DNA of 64,000 nucleotides from Mactromeris polynyma (lineage: Eukaryota; Mollusca; Bivalvia; Venerida; Mactridae). Of the stretch, positions 1-11,978 are shown piece by piece. Within the stretch, counting starts at the first letter, position 1. Every line of letters begins with the position of its first letter. Below the pieces are notes generated by a model, which made no database searches, was not told the DNA's origin, and worked only from the letters and a program-made list of their open reading frames with translations. Both the position numbers and the translations under genes were made by a program. The stretch spans positions 9,507,385 to 9,571,384 of the forward strand of contig JASFXZ010000010.1 in NCBI GenBank assembly GCA_032209605.1, given 5' to 3'.

Positions 1-675
1 CATCTGTGCCCTATTTAACTTGTACTAGTAGATTATATTTACGTGACACATTTCGTAGATTTTTGACTATATTTTCATTTTTCTTGAATTCTGAACCATA
101 ATACATCGGGGGTTCAACTAGGGTCATTTTGATAATTTTTTACCAGATTTTACCTTTTTATAGGCAAAATACAAAAAAACGATGTTATGGCACAGTCTAA
201 ATTGAGAGATGAAAATGAAACCAGTCTAAATTAAAATTTTGTGTGTCAGGTTCTTTGTTAATAAGTATGCAGATGGTTTGAAGAATATACATCCCATAAA
301 TTTCTCTGTAATCAGAAACAGTCTGTTTTTACTTTTAGTCCTCATAATCGGGTTTTTACTGTCAGAGTATCGCAAACAATAAAGGCTTGCATATAGCAAT
401 CTTCGTGCCCACACGGGTGGGTCACTTAGATTTATCCTTGTCCGTCTGTCCAACACAGAGTAACAAAACTTCACAGACTATTAGTCATTGCATGAAATTG
501 TGCACATGGGTTTTATATATTGGATTTATTATGTAAGAGCAGAGTTATGCCCCTTGATTTTGTAAAGTTGGGCAGACACACCTAGTTTTCTACGTAATTA
601 GTAAATTTATTAACTTACTTATAAACCTCGTACATTTTAAATAAATGGCAAATTTTCTGTTTTCTGTATTTTTAG
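1..675. other. Probable GPKOW intron, no exon found
   Basis: AT-rich DNA ending in a clean splice acceptor (TATTTTTAG at 675). The upstream GPKOW exon or exons are either not recognisable here or lie outside the window. Short open frames on the minus strand (226-474, 590-847) have no recognisable similarity; the second is antisense to the first GPKOW exon. Confidence 0.5.
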
Positions 676-3600
676 ATACAGCCAAACAGTTAAATGACTG
701 GCAAAGCCGTGGTGTAGAAGATTCCGATATACAGATTCCGTTACTCATGCAGAATAAAGTGCCGGAAGGTTTTGAAACAGACGAAAATTTTGACGTCTCG
801 CTGAGACCAGACGGGGTATGTTGACTTTGGCGTATTGATGTTTGCATAAAACAACTTGACTGAATTACTTTAAAGTGTACTTCTCGAGTTACATATAAGA
901 TTTGTTTAATTTGTTAGTTGAACAGTTTACAGTAGAATAATACAGAGCATAATTTAAATTGCTGCCTCAGCAATTTTATATCTAACTTTGGGGACCAGTC
1001 TGGTTGGTTTTGAGTACTGCTTTAAAATTGTCCAATTGCAACGCTGCATTCCGAGACTAGTTTCCGAACTCAGTTTAATAACATTGGGCCTTTCACTTAC
1101 AACAGTGCATTATCAGCTCAGGAAATAAAATTTTCATTGAATAAAAATGGAACTATGATAAATAACAATAAATATAGATGATGTGTGGATTGCTTGTGGC
1201 CTCTTAAGCCCTGTGGTCCTTCAACAACTGAATTATATCATGAAAGATATCACAGCATGATGGATTTTTTCCTGCCTAAACTAGATCCAACACTCATCCA
1301 GAGACCATCATATATTACTATTAGGTTAAAAATTAAAAAAGGAAGAGGGGATTCCCATACCAGTAATCTATCCACTTTGCGTGCTAGAAAAAAATCTAGA
1401 GAAGATAATGTGTGATGTTTTATCTAGTATAATTTGCTGTCATGTTTTAATATTTACAATATACAGTAAAACCTCAATAATAAGACCACCATTGGGACCC
1501 TTGAAAACTGGTATTTTTTGTTGAGGTGGTCTTTGAATACAGAGCAAAACAGTGAAATTGATTTGAAAGTTGTGTTCTTAATTTTGAGGTGGTCTTAATA
1601 ATGAGGTGGTCTTTATGTGAGGTTTTACTGTAAGTGGACATTTCACTGACTGAAAAAGTTTGTGAATCAGTAAAATGAGTATTGTTTAACAGTAATATAT
1701 TTGTATATATGTACTACTATGAATGAGGAAATGCATGCAGGCCAAATTTTTCATGAAAGTTTTGAAATCTCGAATATGGCAAACTTATCCACATTTTAAG
1801 CGTTATACCTGAATTGTAAAATAATACTATTGATGTATTTATACAGCCAGAAGACACAGACTATGATGAAGTTCCTATTGAAGCATTTGGTATTGCAATG
1901 TTGAAAGGAATGGGATGGAAACCTGGACAAGGCATTGGAAAAAACAATAAGTAAGATCATCCTTTTAGCATTATTTGTTTCAGGTACCCAGAATGACCAA
2001 TCAAATTAGGCTCCCACTCAATTTTTATTGGCTCTTTTTCAAACAGAATTTTTTCGTCATTTTTCTGTTTGTTTTAGATCTATTCAAAAATCCAAAAACT
2101 TTAACTCATTCATTTTATGGATTACCTTATCTAACATACCAGTATTTTACATCGATTAACTTATATAAAATCACTCTTGATAACTGTTTCCCGAGTTACT
2201 AACTGGTACTTGCGCCTAATTCAGGGATTGTTAAATTCTTAATGCAACCTTGCCCTAGGTAGGATTCAAACTCACGACCTTGAAACTGCGAAACCGGCGC
2301 TCTACCCCATCACCACTAAACCTACCTAAAGAATGCCTGTGATACATTCCGTTATTTGTATATCTTTAGCTGATACAGTACATTTTGTTAGAAGGTTTGT
2401 TTTAGTCCTGCCCTAATATTTCACTTGTTTCAGAATTATTTATTACTTACAATACTGACTCAAACATAATTGTCAGAATGCAAGACTCAAATAATGTTTT
2501 ACTTCTGGCAGTAGTATTAAAAACTCGGCTTTTAAATTGTACATACAGTCAACTCCCGTTATAACGACCATGTTTGGTCCCTGGATTTATGTCATTGTAT
2601 TGAATATGGCGTTATATTGAATTTCGTCAACGACCGAATGTAGCGATTCGTTCCCACCAGATTTATCTCATTAAACGAATATTCTTTGTAATGAATGTCA
2701 TTGTGACGAGAGTTGACTGTAATAGTATTCTGTCATGTTTTAACCAGAAATTCAGTTGCCCCAGTGGAAGCTGTTCTTCGTCCAAAGGGTATGGGACTTG
2801 GTGCAGATAGAAAGCAGGCTCAAGATTTGAACGCAGCAAAACAAGGCAAAGGATCGAAGAAAGATGAAGATTCTGTACAACTTGACATGACAAAAGGAGC
2901 ATATTGTTTGGTGGAAAATGGACAACATAGAGATTTATATGCTGTGGTATGTAGTTATAAATTTCGGGATGACCTTAAAACGAATCTGTGTGTTTCTTGC
3001 AAAGACATAAAACATGATGAAAGCTTTCACTTTGCTTTTTATGCTCTATCAATGGATAGCCTTATGTATATTGTGTGTAAAACCACATTTTCTTAACCAT
3101 TTTAATTTGGGTGAAATTATTTTTATGAATTACAAACTATTATGTTTATAAACCCATTTTTTAAAAACATGATTTGTACTACATTTGTATTGATATTTGT
3201 CTTGCAAACAGTGGTCTGAAGTATATACCTGATTGTCGGACCTCATTTATTTGACAACCTTCTATCCGAATACTTGGTATCATCGGAAATAAATATCAGG
3301 TCCCAATGTATCTTCTTACGCACATCAAATTGAAATGGGCTATTCAAAACAATGTATTATTCAAAACAATGTATTAATCGAAAAAAAAATTGAATTCGAG
3401 CTTGAATGAGGTTCGACTTTAACTTCAAATTTCTGCTTCCTAATTGTTTGTTGTTTTACTATATTACAGATAGAAGGTTTAGATGAAGATAATGCAAGAT
3501 TAATGTTGAAGTTAACAGTGAGTGGACAAATGGTGACAGTCAGTCAGTATAATATCAAACTTGTTACCAAGGAGGAATATAAAAAATACTCAAAATATCT

Positions 3601-6600
3601 CAGTAAGTACAACAGCACTCCCATAGAAACTTTACAAAGGTTCTAGGGAACTCATAATTTGTAGTTCTGACGTGCGTTCAGTTACGGCTAACAGAAGCTG
3701 CTCACAGTTCGCGTGGCTCACCAGTGTATTGACCGCCTTGTTTTCGGCTCACAAATTTGCTCGCTACCTCGGAGTTGCGTTAGTGAGCAGGCATACAGTG
3801 CGCGCACACTCTTTGGCAAACAGTGCATTCAGTAGCAAAACATGTGCACAGTTTCGTAACGTAAGCGACTGTTCGCCATTACTGAATGCAGGGTTGAATT
3901 CACTATTCAAAATTTTAACCAATTTTTGTTAAAATGAGCCTTCTGTGACAAACACTGAAAGCTTGGCTCTGAAAATATGCGTTAGACGTTAGGGGTGTCG
4001 TCTTTGGAAATGATGTTAATATGTTATTGATTCATAAGAATTGGTCCAATATCAATTTGGATTTTGAAATATCAATACAATTCAAGACCTGCATAGAATA
4101 CCTGTTACAATATTTGAAAACTGTGTTACAGATAAAGGGGATGCAGACAGATATAAACAGAAAGAAGAAACGAACAAGAAAGAAGAAACGAATGGTAAAG
4201 ATGAAGAATCTCACAGACATAGAAAACACCATAGGAATGATTTTTCTGATGATGAAAAAAGTAAATCTAGACTGGAGAAAAAGCGAAGTAAATATTTATC
4301 TCAGGAAGAAGACACTAACAGATCTCATAAAAAAAGAAAACATGATGATGATAGGTATTATTGTATGAGTTCAGTTTATTATCTTTGTATGACATAAGTA
4401 AACGGACCGGTAATTATATAATTTTTGTATTTATTATTAGATAAATGAGATATGTATAGAGATGCTGGTGCTGTCAAGAGGGGAGAGTGGTTGATAATTG
4501 ATCTTGAATGTGTGACTGCATTGTGATAAGTGAACATTTATTTTGCATTGATTATAAAGCAAGTTCTCACAATTTTTACGAATCACTCTTGATGCCTGCT
4601 TTCTGGGTTACTAACCAGTACACATGCCAAATTCATGGATTTTGAGGTTCATGATCAAACCCCTCTGCACTAGGGGTGCCAACTCATGACTGTCGGATCA
4701 GGAGTCATGTGCCGTACCACTGATCAGGAGTCGTGTGCCGTACCACTTATCAGGAGTTGTATGCTGTACCACTCTACCACTGCGATTTAAAAGCACTATT
4801 GTCAAACTAAAAAATTGTTTGTAATATTTTGTCTGTTTATCATGACTGAAATGATATGCTGCATTCATTGAATGTCTTAAAAGGTAAATGTTAAAGTTTT
4901 TTAAATTGATTTCACAGATCTTATTCACATACATCAAGTTCATACACAGAAGATCTTCGGTCTGAGTCTTACTTATGGGCAGTGCCAAAACTACGGATTC
5001 GTCTTATAGATAAACATTACAAGAAGGGAAAATATTATAAAGAAAAGGTTTGTGATTACTGTATACAGTCAAACCTGTCTGTAAAGACCACCCATGGGAA
5101 CAGCAAAATGTGGTCTTTGTTTACAGGTGGTCTCTATTAACAGATTAAATATCATTGAAAATGGTCTGATGGGAGATAAAATTGGTGGTCTTTGCAGGGA
5201 GATGAAATTGGTGGTCTTTGCAGACAGGTTTTGCAATAGTGGTCTTTGTTCGCAGGTGGTCTTTAACACAGGTTTGACTGTACATATTTGATTCATAAAT
5301 CTTCCTTGATTACATCAAGTATGTTAGACATAGGAATGTACTCGAAAGTTAAATTTTTTAAATTCAATGAGAGAGTGTCATCTTGTATATTAAAACAAGA
5401 AATATCTTGAAAAAAGATGGTAAATTCACCGAAATTCAGTGGATTTTGGTAAGGTAATGTACCTTTTATCAGACGGTTAACGAATCCGCATCAAGGTTAC
5501 AAACGTTGTTCGGTTGAAGAAAAATTGCTTTGGTGGTTAACGTAAGATTGGATTGGTTTACAAAACACTGATATGCAATTAGCAAAACCATGTTAGAACG
5601 GCTGTGTCGAAAAGAAATTCAAAGTATAATTCATATTGTTCCTTAATAATGAATATAGAATGTTAGTTGTTGGGGAATGTATTTAGGTTTCATAACAGTA
5701 TCATTTTTGTATGATATGCTGTTTGTTCTCTATTGTACTATTATAGTACTTGTATGATTGTGTGCGTAATATACAGTAAAACCTCACATAAAGACCACCT
5801 CATTAATTAGGCCACCTCAAAATTAAGAACACAATTTTGAAGTCCATTTTCACTGTTTTCTCTTAATTGACCTCAATCCAAATACCTCCTCAATAACAAG
5901 ACCAGTTTTCAAGGGTCCCGAGGGTGGTCATATTATTGAGGTTTACTATACAATGAAGTATATACATATCTATTGTGTTGTTGCAGGTTGTGATTATAGA
6001 CGTACCTCATAAAGATCATTGTGTGTGTAAAACCGAGGAAGGCAAAGTATTAGAAGGTACATGTACTACAGTATACCATATTATAATTATACACTGGAAC
6101 CCCTTTAAACCGGAATCCCTTTAATCCGGAAACCCTGTTAAACCGGACAAATCGTCAGGTCCCAACTTTTTTACTATATAAATCACCCCTTTAATCAGGA
6201 AACCTAAGGATTCAGGAAACCGGAAAATGTTTGGGCCCGAATTGGATATTTCCATTATAAATAACCCCTTCAAACTGGACAAGAATAAAGTCTCAGTATT
6301 TGTTTTTACATTTCGACGGAAGAGTTTGATACAGAGCATGTTGTACATGTTTTGATTTTTGTCTTGTATAAGTTAAATGTTTATTTATTATAGTGTCGCC
6401 CCTTTTTAAAGGGTCAGTCATTGCTGACTTATGAGATATTTACTTTCTGAGCACATATACTTCCGGATATCATTTTAATGCCAGGCACTAGGCAGGTAGG
6501 CGCATGTTAACCATTATTCAACTAGCTGGCGGCTTACCATCCGGCCATATCAGAACGGACCCCTGTAGGGATTTGAACCTTTGACCTCCCGCTGTCAAGA

Positions 6601-7440
6601 CGGATGCCTTAACCATACGGTTTTGTATATATTGTAATACTTATGGGCTTAAGATGATAAAAGATAGTGAGGAAAGCAGTCCAAGATTGCAGCCTTCTCA
6701 TTGGTTAATTAATAGACTGTGCTAAAAAACTACCAATCGAAGGTGCGAGTTTTGTATTTGTCTTCTGTTGTTCAATTGGATTAATTATTAATATCTGTAT
6801 CAATTTTATAATTCCAGATATATCACAGTCTATGATGGAAACTGTTGTACCGAAGTCAGATTTATGTCATGTTTATATCATATCAGGGAAATACAGAGGA
6901 CAGGTATATACTGACAGCTAACTTTCTGTACTAAACATGAATACTTTTCAATTTTGAATTGAATAATGTAAAAATGCAAAATTAAAAAAATAATTCTATA
7001 TCAATATTTTGGCTTAAGAAGCCTTCATCCAGATGACTAAAATATACATTTTGTTACATCACAAGGTCCGACTGTATTTTTGTTGAATGGAATTAATTTT
7101 ATTGCATCTATAAAATAGTTGAGTTTGCCAAATAGAAATGTGTCCGACTGCTTGACGAGTTGGGTAAAAATTAATTTGGCCTATAACCATACACAAAGAC
7201 AGGAACGTATTTTTGGTCTAGTAAAAGCTGGCAATATGTGGCCAACTATGCAATTGCTGTATATCAAGAGTAACATATTTTTATATTGTTTTATTTCAGC
7301 TTGCCCAGGTGTTGGAAAGGGACAGAAAATCATGTAAAGCTATGTTACAGTTACTAAGTGATAGAGACAAAGTTTTACAACAAGATTACGATTCTATATG
7401 TGAATATGTAGGAGATATAAATGAAGAATTTGATTACTAA
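676..7440 (+). CDS. GPKOW: GPKOW, G-patch and KOW-domain spliceosomal protein (5' end missing)
   Basis: Nuclear RNA-binding protein of the Spp2/GPKOW family, which binds the DHX16 helicase and acts in the catalytically active spliceosome (family knowledge). Nine coding exons are visible: 676-815, 1847-1950, 2748-2946, 3470-3602, 4132-4354, 4918-5047, 5987-6056, 6818-6903 and 7300-7440 (TAA). All junctions are GT-AG and the phases agree. Exon 1847-1950 carries the G-patch core (EAFGIAMLKGMGWKPGQGIG), continued by VLRPKGMGLGAD in the next exon. The first KOW motif is around GAYCLVENGQHRDLYAV. The fifth listed exon encodes a Lys/Glu/Asp-rich linker. The second KOW region follows (KLRIRLIDKHYKKGKYY, then CVCKTEEGKVLEG), and the C-terminus reads DYDSICEYVGD, much like the human end. 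The first listed exon opens with two bases of a split codon, so the start codon lies before it and was not found. AATAAA at 7461-7466 is a good poly(A) signal. The introns hold many MITEs. Confidence 0.93.
978..1080. repeat. GAGACCAGTCT foldback repeat, copy
   Basis: Short degenerate foldback element: GGACCAGTCTGGTTGG at the left and GAGACTAGTTTCCGAACTCAG at the right. Other copies of this family lie near 12709, 15718, 15905, 25095, 53513, 57940 and 61534. It lies in a GPKOW intron. Confidence 0.55.
1464..1630. mobile_element. MITE family A (CAGTAAAACCTC), TA-flanked
   Basis: A 167-bp foldback element with CAGTAAAACCTCAATAATAA at the left and its near complement (GTGAGGTTTTACTG) at the right, flanked by TA on both sides. 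No coding capacity. TA target duplication and CAGT ends fit a non-autonomous pogo/Tigger (Tc1/mariner superfamily) element; the family name is inferred. Confidence 0.85.
2159..2333 (-). mobile_element. tRNA-derived SINE, minus strand
   Basis: On the minus strand a tRNA-like head carries an A-box-like TAGTGGTGATGGGGTAGAG (about 2300-2320) and a B-box-like GGTCGTGAGTTTGAATCC (2262-2279). It is followed by a body and an ATTTTATATAA-like tail also seen in the 43250-43425 copy. It cannot fold into a full tRNA cloverleaf. Confidence 0.7.
2546..2719. mobile_element. Tigger/pogo-like MITE (CAGTCAACTCC)
   Basis: A 174-bp element beginning CAGTCAACTCCCG and ending GAGAGTTGACTG, flanked by TA (2544-2545 and 2720-2721). 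It lies in a GPKOW intron and ends only 28 bp before the exon at 2748. Confidence 0.8.
3232..3419. mobile_element. MITE family C, degenerate copy
   Basis: Matches the family typified by 7501-7678: a GTCGGACCTC-like left end, internal CAACCTTCTATCCGAATACTTGG, and a GAATGAGGTTCGACTT right end. It lies in a GPKOW intron; the terminal CAG is lost. Confidence 0.7.
3673..3890. mobile_element. Foldback element with TGCGTTCAGTTACGGCTAA end
   Basis: Shares its left end (TGCGTTCAGTTACGGCTAA), internal TGTATTGACCGCC and right end (CTGAATGCA) with the copy at 49761-49949. An open frame across it (3672-3932) is a by-product of the repeat. Confidence 0.65.
4580..4690 (-). mobile_element. SINE fragment
   Basis: ATCACTCTTGATGCCTGC and GGTTACTAACCAGTAC match the tail half of the SINEs at 2159-2333 and 43250-43425. 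The tRNA-like head is missing or decayed. Just downstream (about 4697-4766) are three short direct copies of a GATCAGGAGTCGTGTGCC-like motif. Confidence 0.5.
5066..5280. mobile_element. MITE family B (CAGTCAAACCTG), TA-flanked
   Basis: A 215-bp foldback: CAGTCAAACCTGTCTGTAAA at the left, ACACAGGTTTGACTG at the right, with TA on both sides. It starts 18 bp after the GPKOW exon ending at 5047. A shorter copy is at 36156-36332; this one has an extra internal GGTGGTCTTTGCAG block. Confidence 0.85.
5420..5615. repeat. Dispersed repeat D (TTCACCGAAATTCAGTG)
   Basis: AAATTCACCGAAATTCAGTG, then GGTTAACGAATCCGC, and GATATGCAATTAGCAAAACC at the end. The same order of blocks recurs at 36985-37215 (same strand) and 30735-30965 (opposite strand). 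Confidence 0.7.
5774..5948. mobile_element. MITE family A, copy 2
   Basis: CAGTAAAACCTCACATAAAG at the left and a degraded right end (TTGAGGTTTACTATA). It lies in the GPKOW intron just upstream of the exon at 5987. Confidence 0.8.
6091..6290. repeat. CCCCTTTAAACCGGA repeat, likely MITE fragment
   Basis: ACACTGGAACCCCTTTAAACC followed by several CCCTTTAATCCGGAAACC-like direct blocks. No right inverted end was found, so it is a fragment. Located in a GPKOW intron. Confidence 0.5.
6465..6625 (-). mobile_element. tRNA-derived SINE, minus strand
   Basis: On the minus strand a B-box-like GGTCAAAGGTTCAAATCCC is preceded by an A-box-like TATGGTTAAGGCATCCGTC and followed by a body with GGCCGGATGG and TAGTTGAATAATGG. 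Related to 33022-33165. Confidence 0.65.
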
Positions 7441-7500
7441 AAGAGATTTACAATCTATACAATAAACTCTGTATGATAACAAGTCTGCATACTGTATATA

Positions 7501-7678
7501 CAGTCGGACCTCGTTTTTATGACAACCTACTGTCGGAATACTTGGTATGGTCCGCAATAAATATCAGGTCCCAAAGTTTCATCTTATGTACGTCAAATTG
7601 AAATTGGCTATTCGAAACCATGTAGTATTCGAAATGAAATTTCATACCCGATGAATTCAAATGAACGAAGTCCGACTG
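7501..7678. mobile_element. MITE family C (CAGTCGGACCTCG), best copy
   Basis: A 178-bp TA-flanked element starting CAGTCGGACCTCG and ending GAACGAAGTCCGACTG. It lies just downstream of the GPKOW poly(A) signal. Internal TTCGAAAT-type palindromes are shared with the copies at 3232, 14715, 17555 and 54854. Confidence 0.85.
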
Positions 7679-8500
7679 TATTTACATATTTCAAAGTAAA
7701 CCGACTGTGAGCTACAAAGCATAGCATGTTAACTGATCAAAAGAGCTAACCCTGAATTTTTTTCTGTACTTGTAGAATCTTCAGTACTTCACTACATTAT
7801 GAGGAATTGATCTGAAACGTTGAACATGATTTTTACACATCAACATTTTTTCAATTGTTCGGTCAATTCGAAATCATCCATTTTATGATTTACTGGAATC
7901 AAAATCAACTTAAGATGTATCCAGTAATTTTTTGAAACTATGTGAAATATCACAGGCAGGTTAGAACTTTTGACATGTGCAGCTCCTCATCAAAAACACT
8001 GAGAAATTCTACAACTTTGTTTTATTCTCTCCTTAGAATTCGGTACAAATCAAAGAACTGTAAGTCATTGAATCTTTATGAAGTACTGTAGAAGGATAAT
8101 TTCATGTGTAAACTTGTACCACCTTTTGAACTAGGAGGATAAGAAATGGTTCTTTTATTACTAGTACATTGTATTTAAATATTTATTTCTTTATAGAAGC
8201 TTAATTTAGATAAGAAGTGATGTCACAGACGTGAGGTAGCAATGATGTCTTATTTTTATATATTCCCTTGTGACGTAACAAATGAAATGACATCATTGTT
8301 TGCATGTAATGATGGCCATTTGTTAACATAGTTGTAAGTTTTTTTTTATAGATAACATGTTTATATACCAAGCATGGCATGAATAAAATGCGTTTTTGTG
8401 CAATTTTCATACAACTTGCTTGAAGTTTAGTAATGTCTGACCGAAGATGCAATATCGTCTGTAAATTATTTTTCGATGTAAATAAATAAGTGAACAATAT

Positions 8501-8800
8501 CAGGGTTCTAGATTTGTTTTTCAAAGACACTTGTCCCACACTAATGGAAATGTAAAATTTGACTTGTCCGACATAGGAAGCTAGTTGTCTGAGAATATCG
8601 GTCAATTTAGTAACACATAAACGTACACAATGATTGCTTGTATGTGTTTGTGGCACTAAGGTTTGACTTACAACTGAACAATTGCTGATGTAAGTTAGCT
8701 TTAAAAACAGACTTGTCCCAGACTAACTTCAACTCAACTTTTGGTAGCCCGATTCAGCATTAGGCTAGTCAAGGACATTGGGCTAGTGGATTTCTATAGA
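8501..8800. mobile_element. hAT-like MITE (CAGGGCTCTAGAAATCC), inverted copy
   Basis: Left end CAGGGTTCTAGATTTG, right end GGGCTAGTGGATTTCTATAG. The interior (AAAGACACTTGTCC, AACAATTGCTGATGTAAG) reappears in reverse at 57200-57496, and partly at 19341-19496. The CAGGG ends suggest a hAT origin, but no 8-bp target duplication was seen. An open frame at 8201-8656 lies partly in it. Confidence 0.7.
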
Positions 8801-9240
8801 CCGGAGTATGAGCAAGTTTGTTACTCATCACCTGACTAAGGTATCATTATTGACCGCAACCTTTATGGAAGAGATCTCTTATTAAAAATTGATAATCACA
8901 TCCTCTATTCAGTTGGCATTTCATTGTGGAAATATCTCACATGTTTACATTACAGTTTATATCTCGCTATGTATCTTCAGAATATGATCTCACTTCATGT
9001 AAATAGTTTATAATGCCAACAAATAAAAGTGGTGATCAAGCATAAAATATGTTTCGTTTGATCTGAAGTTGGTGGCTGCAATAATTGCTATGCAATAAAA
9101 CATATATATTTCACTTGAACAATTTCTTGTAAACACATGGGCAAATGCAGTACACTAGTCACCGAGCCTATCCTTACAACTGCTTGTGGTACCCTATTCT
9201 GAATATTTGGGGTTGGTTTTTATTGATTTTTGAAGATTAA

Positions 9241-9935
9241 AACAAGAGTGCCAAACAGTCGCAACATATGTCCATCCTAAGTCAAAGCTCAGTTAAAATG
9301 AGCAGTCATGACCAAACTGTCACATGATAAATCTGTCTCGATTATTAATTGGTGTCAAATGAATACCGTGTAAGACCGACAGTATTGGGATAGTAAACAC
9401 ATCCAACATGATAGAAACCCTTATACAACGGTATAATGGTACACATTTTGGGTAATTTCAGTAATTAAAGTGGCATAACTCCTAAATGACTTGAACAATA
9501 TGGCTAATATTGAACTTAGCTAAGATATTATGCCAATAAACATTCATAGCAAATTTGGTGAAGATTGAATAAATACTTGAACAGTTAGAGAGCTGAAGGG
9601 GTAAAATTTAAAAATTCAAAGGGCCATAACTCGATATTGACTAAAGCAATTTGGCTGGTAAGTGAATATAACCGAGATAATATGCCAATAAATATTTTTA
9701 CCATCTTAAAAGAACATTGGGCAAAAATCTGAGTAAGTTGGAGAGCAGACAAGACTAATTTGGTCATATTTTGTCAATCAAAGGGCCATAACTTAAAGAG
9801 TTACTTGGGCGATCTGGCTAGTAATTGAACTTGGCCAAGATATGCCAATAAACATTCACAGTAAGGTTGGTCAACACTGGATAAAAACTGCGCAAGTTAG
9901 AGAGCGGATAACTAAGTGGACCCGACGCCCACCCA
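9241..9935. repeat. Bivalve-type GGGCCATAACT dispersed repeat
   Basis: About 120-nt imperfect subrepeats share AAAGGGCCATAACT, GATATGCCAATAAACATT and GTTAGAGAGC blocks, ending in GGACCCGACGCCCACCCACCC. The array at 47972-48620 shares the GGGCCATAACTTTGCAC core. No coding potential. Confidence 0.7.
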
Positions 9936-10313
9936 CCCATTGTCCACTGGAGGTTAACTATAACACCTGAGGATATAAAAGAGTCGAAGTTGATCATTGC
10001 AGGTGTGTTGGGTACCATGATAAAATCACAGCCTTATTCAATTTTCATTGGCACTCAATTCTTTCTCTACGTGAGTAACAATCAGAACTACAACAAAATA
10101 TTTATTCTTTTATTTCTTAAATATTATAAGTGCCAGGGTATACTTAACATTTTACAGAGACCAAAACAATTCAATAAAAATATTCAACAAGCTAGCTTTT
10201 GTTCATGCTTTATACTAGCAAACAATAAACAACCTTGTACATTTATCAGTACTTACAGCAATAAATTACAAAACAGTTATATCAATTTAACAAACCAAAT
10301 ATTAGGCTATACA

Positions 10314-10636
10314 TAGTTCCCACATCTACAATATTTACCTCTCTTGTACTTAACTGCTGGCCATTTTGATAGGCAAAACTGATAAGCCCTTATAGGAGCA
10401 ATTTCCAAAAATGTGATTATTGAGAAAATACCAAAAGAATACGCATGTCAAAACCACTTTCTTCAACTTACTGAGCCAAATGCCCACATGAGCCTAATGA
10501 ATAATTTATTTTTTATATATTGGACTAGTATATCATCGTTTACATTATATATTCCCCATAAACTTTGAGGAAATTGCCTATCAAAATGGCCGACAATTCA
10601 GAACAAGGGAGGTAAATATTGTAGATGTGGAAACTA
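10314..10636. mobile_element. Long-TIR MITE E (TAGTTCCCACATCTACAAT), copy 1
   Basis: The first ~60 bp (TAGTTCCCACATCTACAATA, then TTACCTC..TTGT, then GCCATTTTGATAGGCAAA) return as the reverse complement at the right end. Other copies: 37579-37847 (left end truncated), 46769-47092 and 58684-59002 (inverted). No open frame of note. Confidence 0.85.
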
Positions 10637-10819
10637 TCTATACAGATACTTCTTCTTCAATAAGATTTAACAATGTAGGTACTACATGTATCTTGTATAA
10701 AAGAAACCGTTTGTTTCACCAACATTTAGTCACATACTTCTTAGCAATATCAATGACTTTTAAACATTTTGAAGCAGATTAACACCATATAAAATGAATA
10801 ATAATGCGCTAACTGAATA

Positions 10820-10951
10820 CAGTAAAACCTCACGTAAAAACCACCCCAATAATAAAACCACCTCAAAATTACGATCACAATTTTAAAGGATATTTCACCG
10901 TTATGCAATTTCAAGGGTCCCAAAGGTGGTCTTATTATTGAAGTTTTACTG
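10820..10951. mobile_element. MITE family A, copy 3
   Basis: A short 132-bp copy: CAGTAAAACCTCACGTAAAA at the left and TTGAAGTTTTACTG at the right, with TA on both sides. Confidence 0.85.
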
Positions 10952-11090
10952 TACATTAAAATTTTCATTTTCAATCAGCCAATTAAAAAGCAATACCAAC
11001 TGTAAGAGCATTAAAGTAGAGATGAAGCAATGTATTCAGGGTCAAGGATTACAATGGATACTTCCACTCGGCACTCTAATCACAGAAACT

Positions 11091-11613
11091 ACTCTTGTCA
11101 GTCTAATATTGAAAAATTACTCTTGTCAGTCTAATATTGAAAAATTACTCTTGTCAGTATAATATTGAAAAATTACTCTTGTCAGTCTAATATTGAAAAA
11201 TTACTCTTGTCAGTATAATATTGAAAAATTACTCTTGTCAGTCTAATATTGAAAAATTACTCTTGTCAGTCTAATATTGAAAAATGACTCTTGTCAGTCT
11301 AATATTGAAAAATTACTCTTGTCAGTATAATATTGAAAAATTACTCTTGTCAGTATAATATTGAAAAACTACTCTTGTCAGTCTAATATTGAAAAATTAC
11401 TCTTGTCAGTATAATATTGAAAAACTACTCTTGTCAGTATAATATTGAAAAACTACTCTTGTCAGTATAATATTGAAAAACTACTCTTGTCAGTCTAATA
11501 TTGAAAAATTACTCTTGTCAGTATAATATTGAAAAATTACTCTTGTCAGTATATTGAAAAATTACTCTTGTCAGTCTAATATTGAAAAATTACTCATGTC
11601 AGTCTAATATTGA
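11091..11613. repeat. Tandem array, 28-bp unit, ~19 copies
   Basis: Unit ACTCTTGTCAGTCTAATATT plus GAAAAATT. Copies differ mainly at two sites (CAGTCTAAT/CAGTATAAT and AAATT/AAACT), and one copy near 11547 is about 4 bp short. There are no spacers, so this is a minisatellite and not a CRISPR array. Confidence 0.95.
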
Positions 11614-11741
11614 GTGTTCAAATTTCAGTGTGGAAAATGCATGACAATGTCAAATGAGTGCTGGGTTTTCTCTTTGGGTCTATTGTGTTTAGATTTGTAT
11701 ATGGCAGGGCCCTTGAATACTGGAATCTAACATGAATTTAT

Positions 11742-11978
11742 CTAACTTTGACAACCAGTCTCATAACTTCAGCTTGGATTGGTAGGTTCCTTAATAAAAT
11801 GAAACTTTGACAACCAGTCTCATAAATCCAGCTTGGATTGGTTGGTACCTTAATAAAATGAAACTTTGACAACCAGTCTCATAACTTCAGCTTGAATTGA
11901 TTGGTTCCTTAATAAAATGAAACTTTGACAACCAGTCTCATAACTTCAGCTTGGATTGGTTGGTTCCTTAATAAAATG
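11742..11978. repeat. Tandem array, ~59-bp unit, 4 copies
   Basis: Four copies of AACTTTGACAACCAGTCTCA..CTTGGATTGGTTGGTTCC..AATAAAATG. The unit contains the CCAGTCTC and GATTGGTTGG blocks of the dispersed foldback repeat at 12709 and elsewhere, so it probably arose by expansion of half of that element. Confidence 0.9.

Noticed and set aside
2713..3096. A 127-aa single-exon gene
   Set aside because: The centre is the GPKOW exon 2748-2946; the ends are intron read-through, and the upstream part is a MITE end.
8201..8656. A 151-aa minus-strand open frame
   Set aside because: Lies largely in a hAT-like MITE and AT-rich flank, with no recognisable domain.
11091..11613. 28-bp repeats that superficially resemble a CRISPR array
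   Set aside because: The units are directly adjacent with no unique spacers, and the window is eukaryotic.
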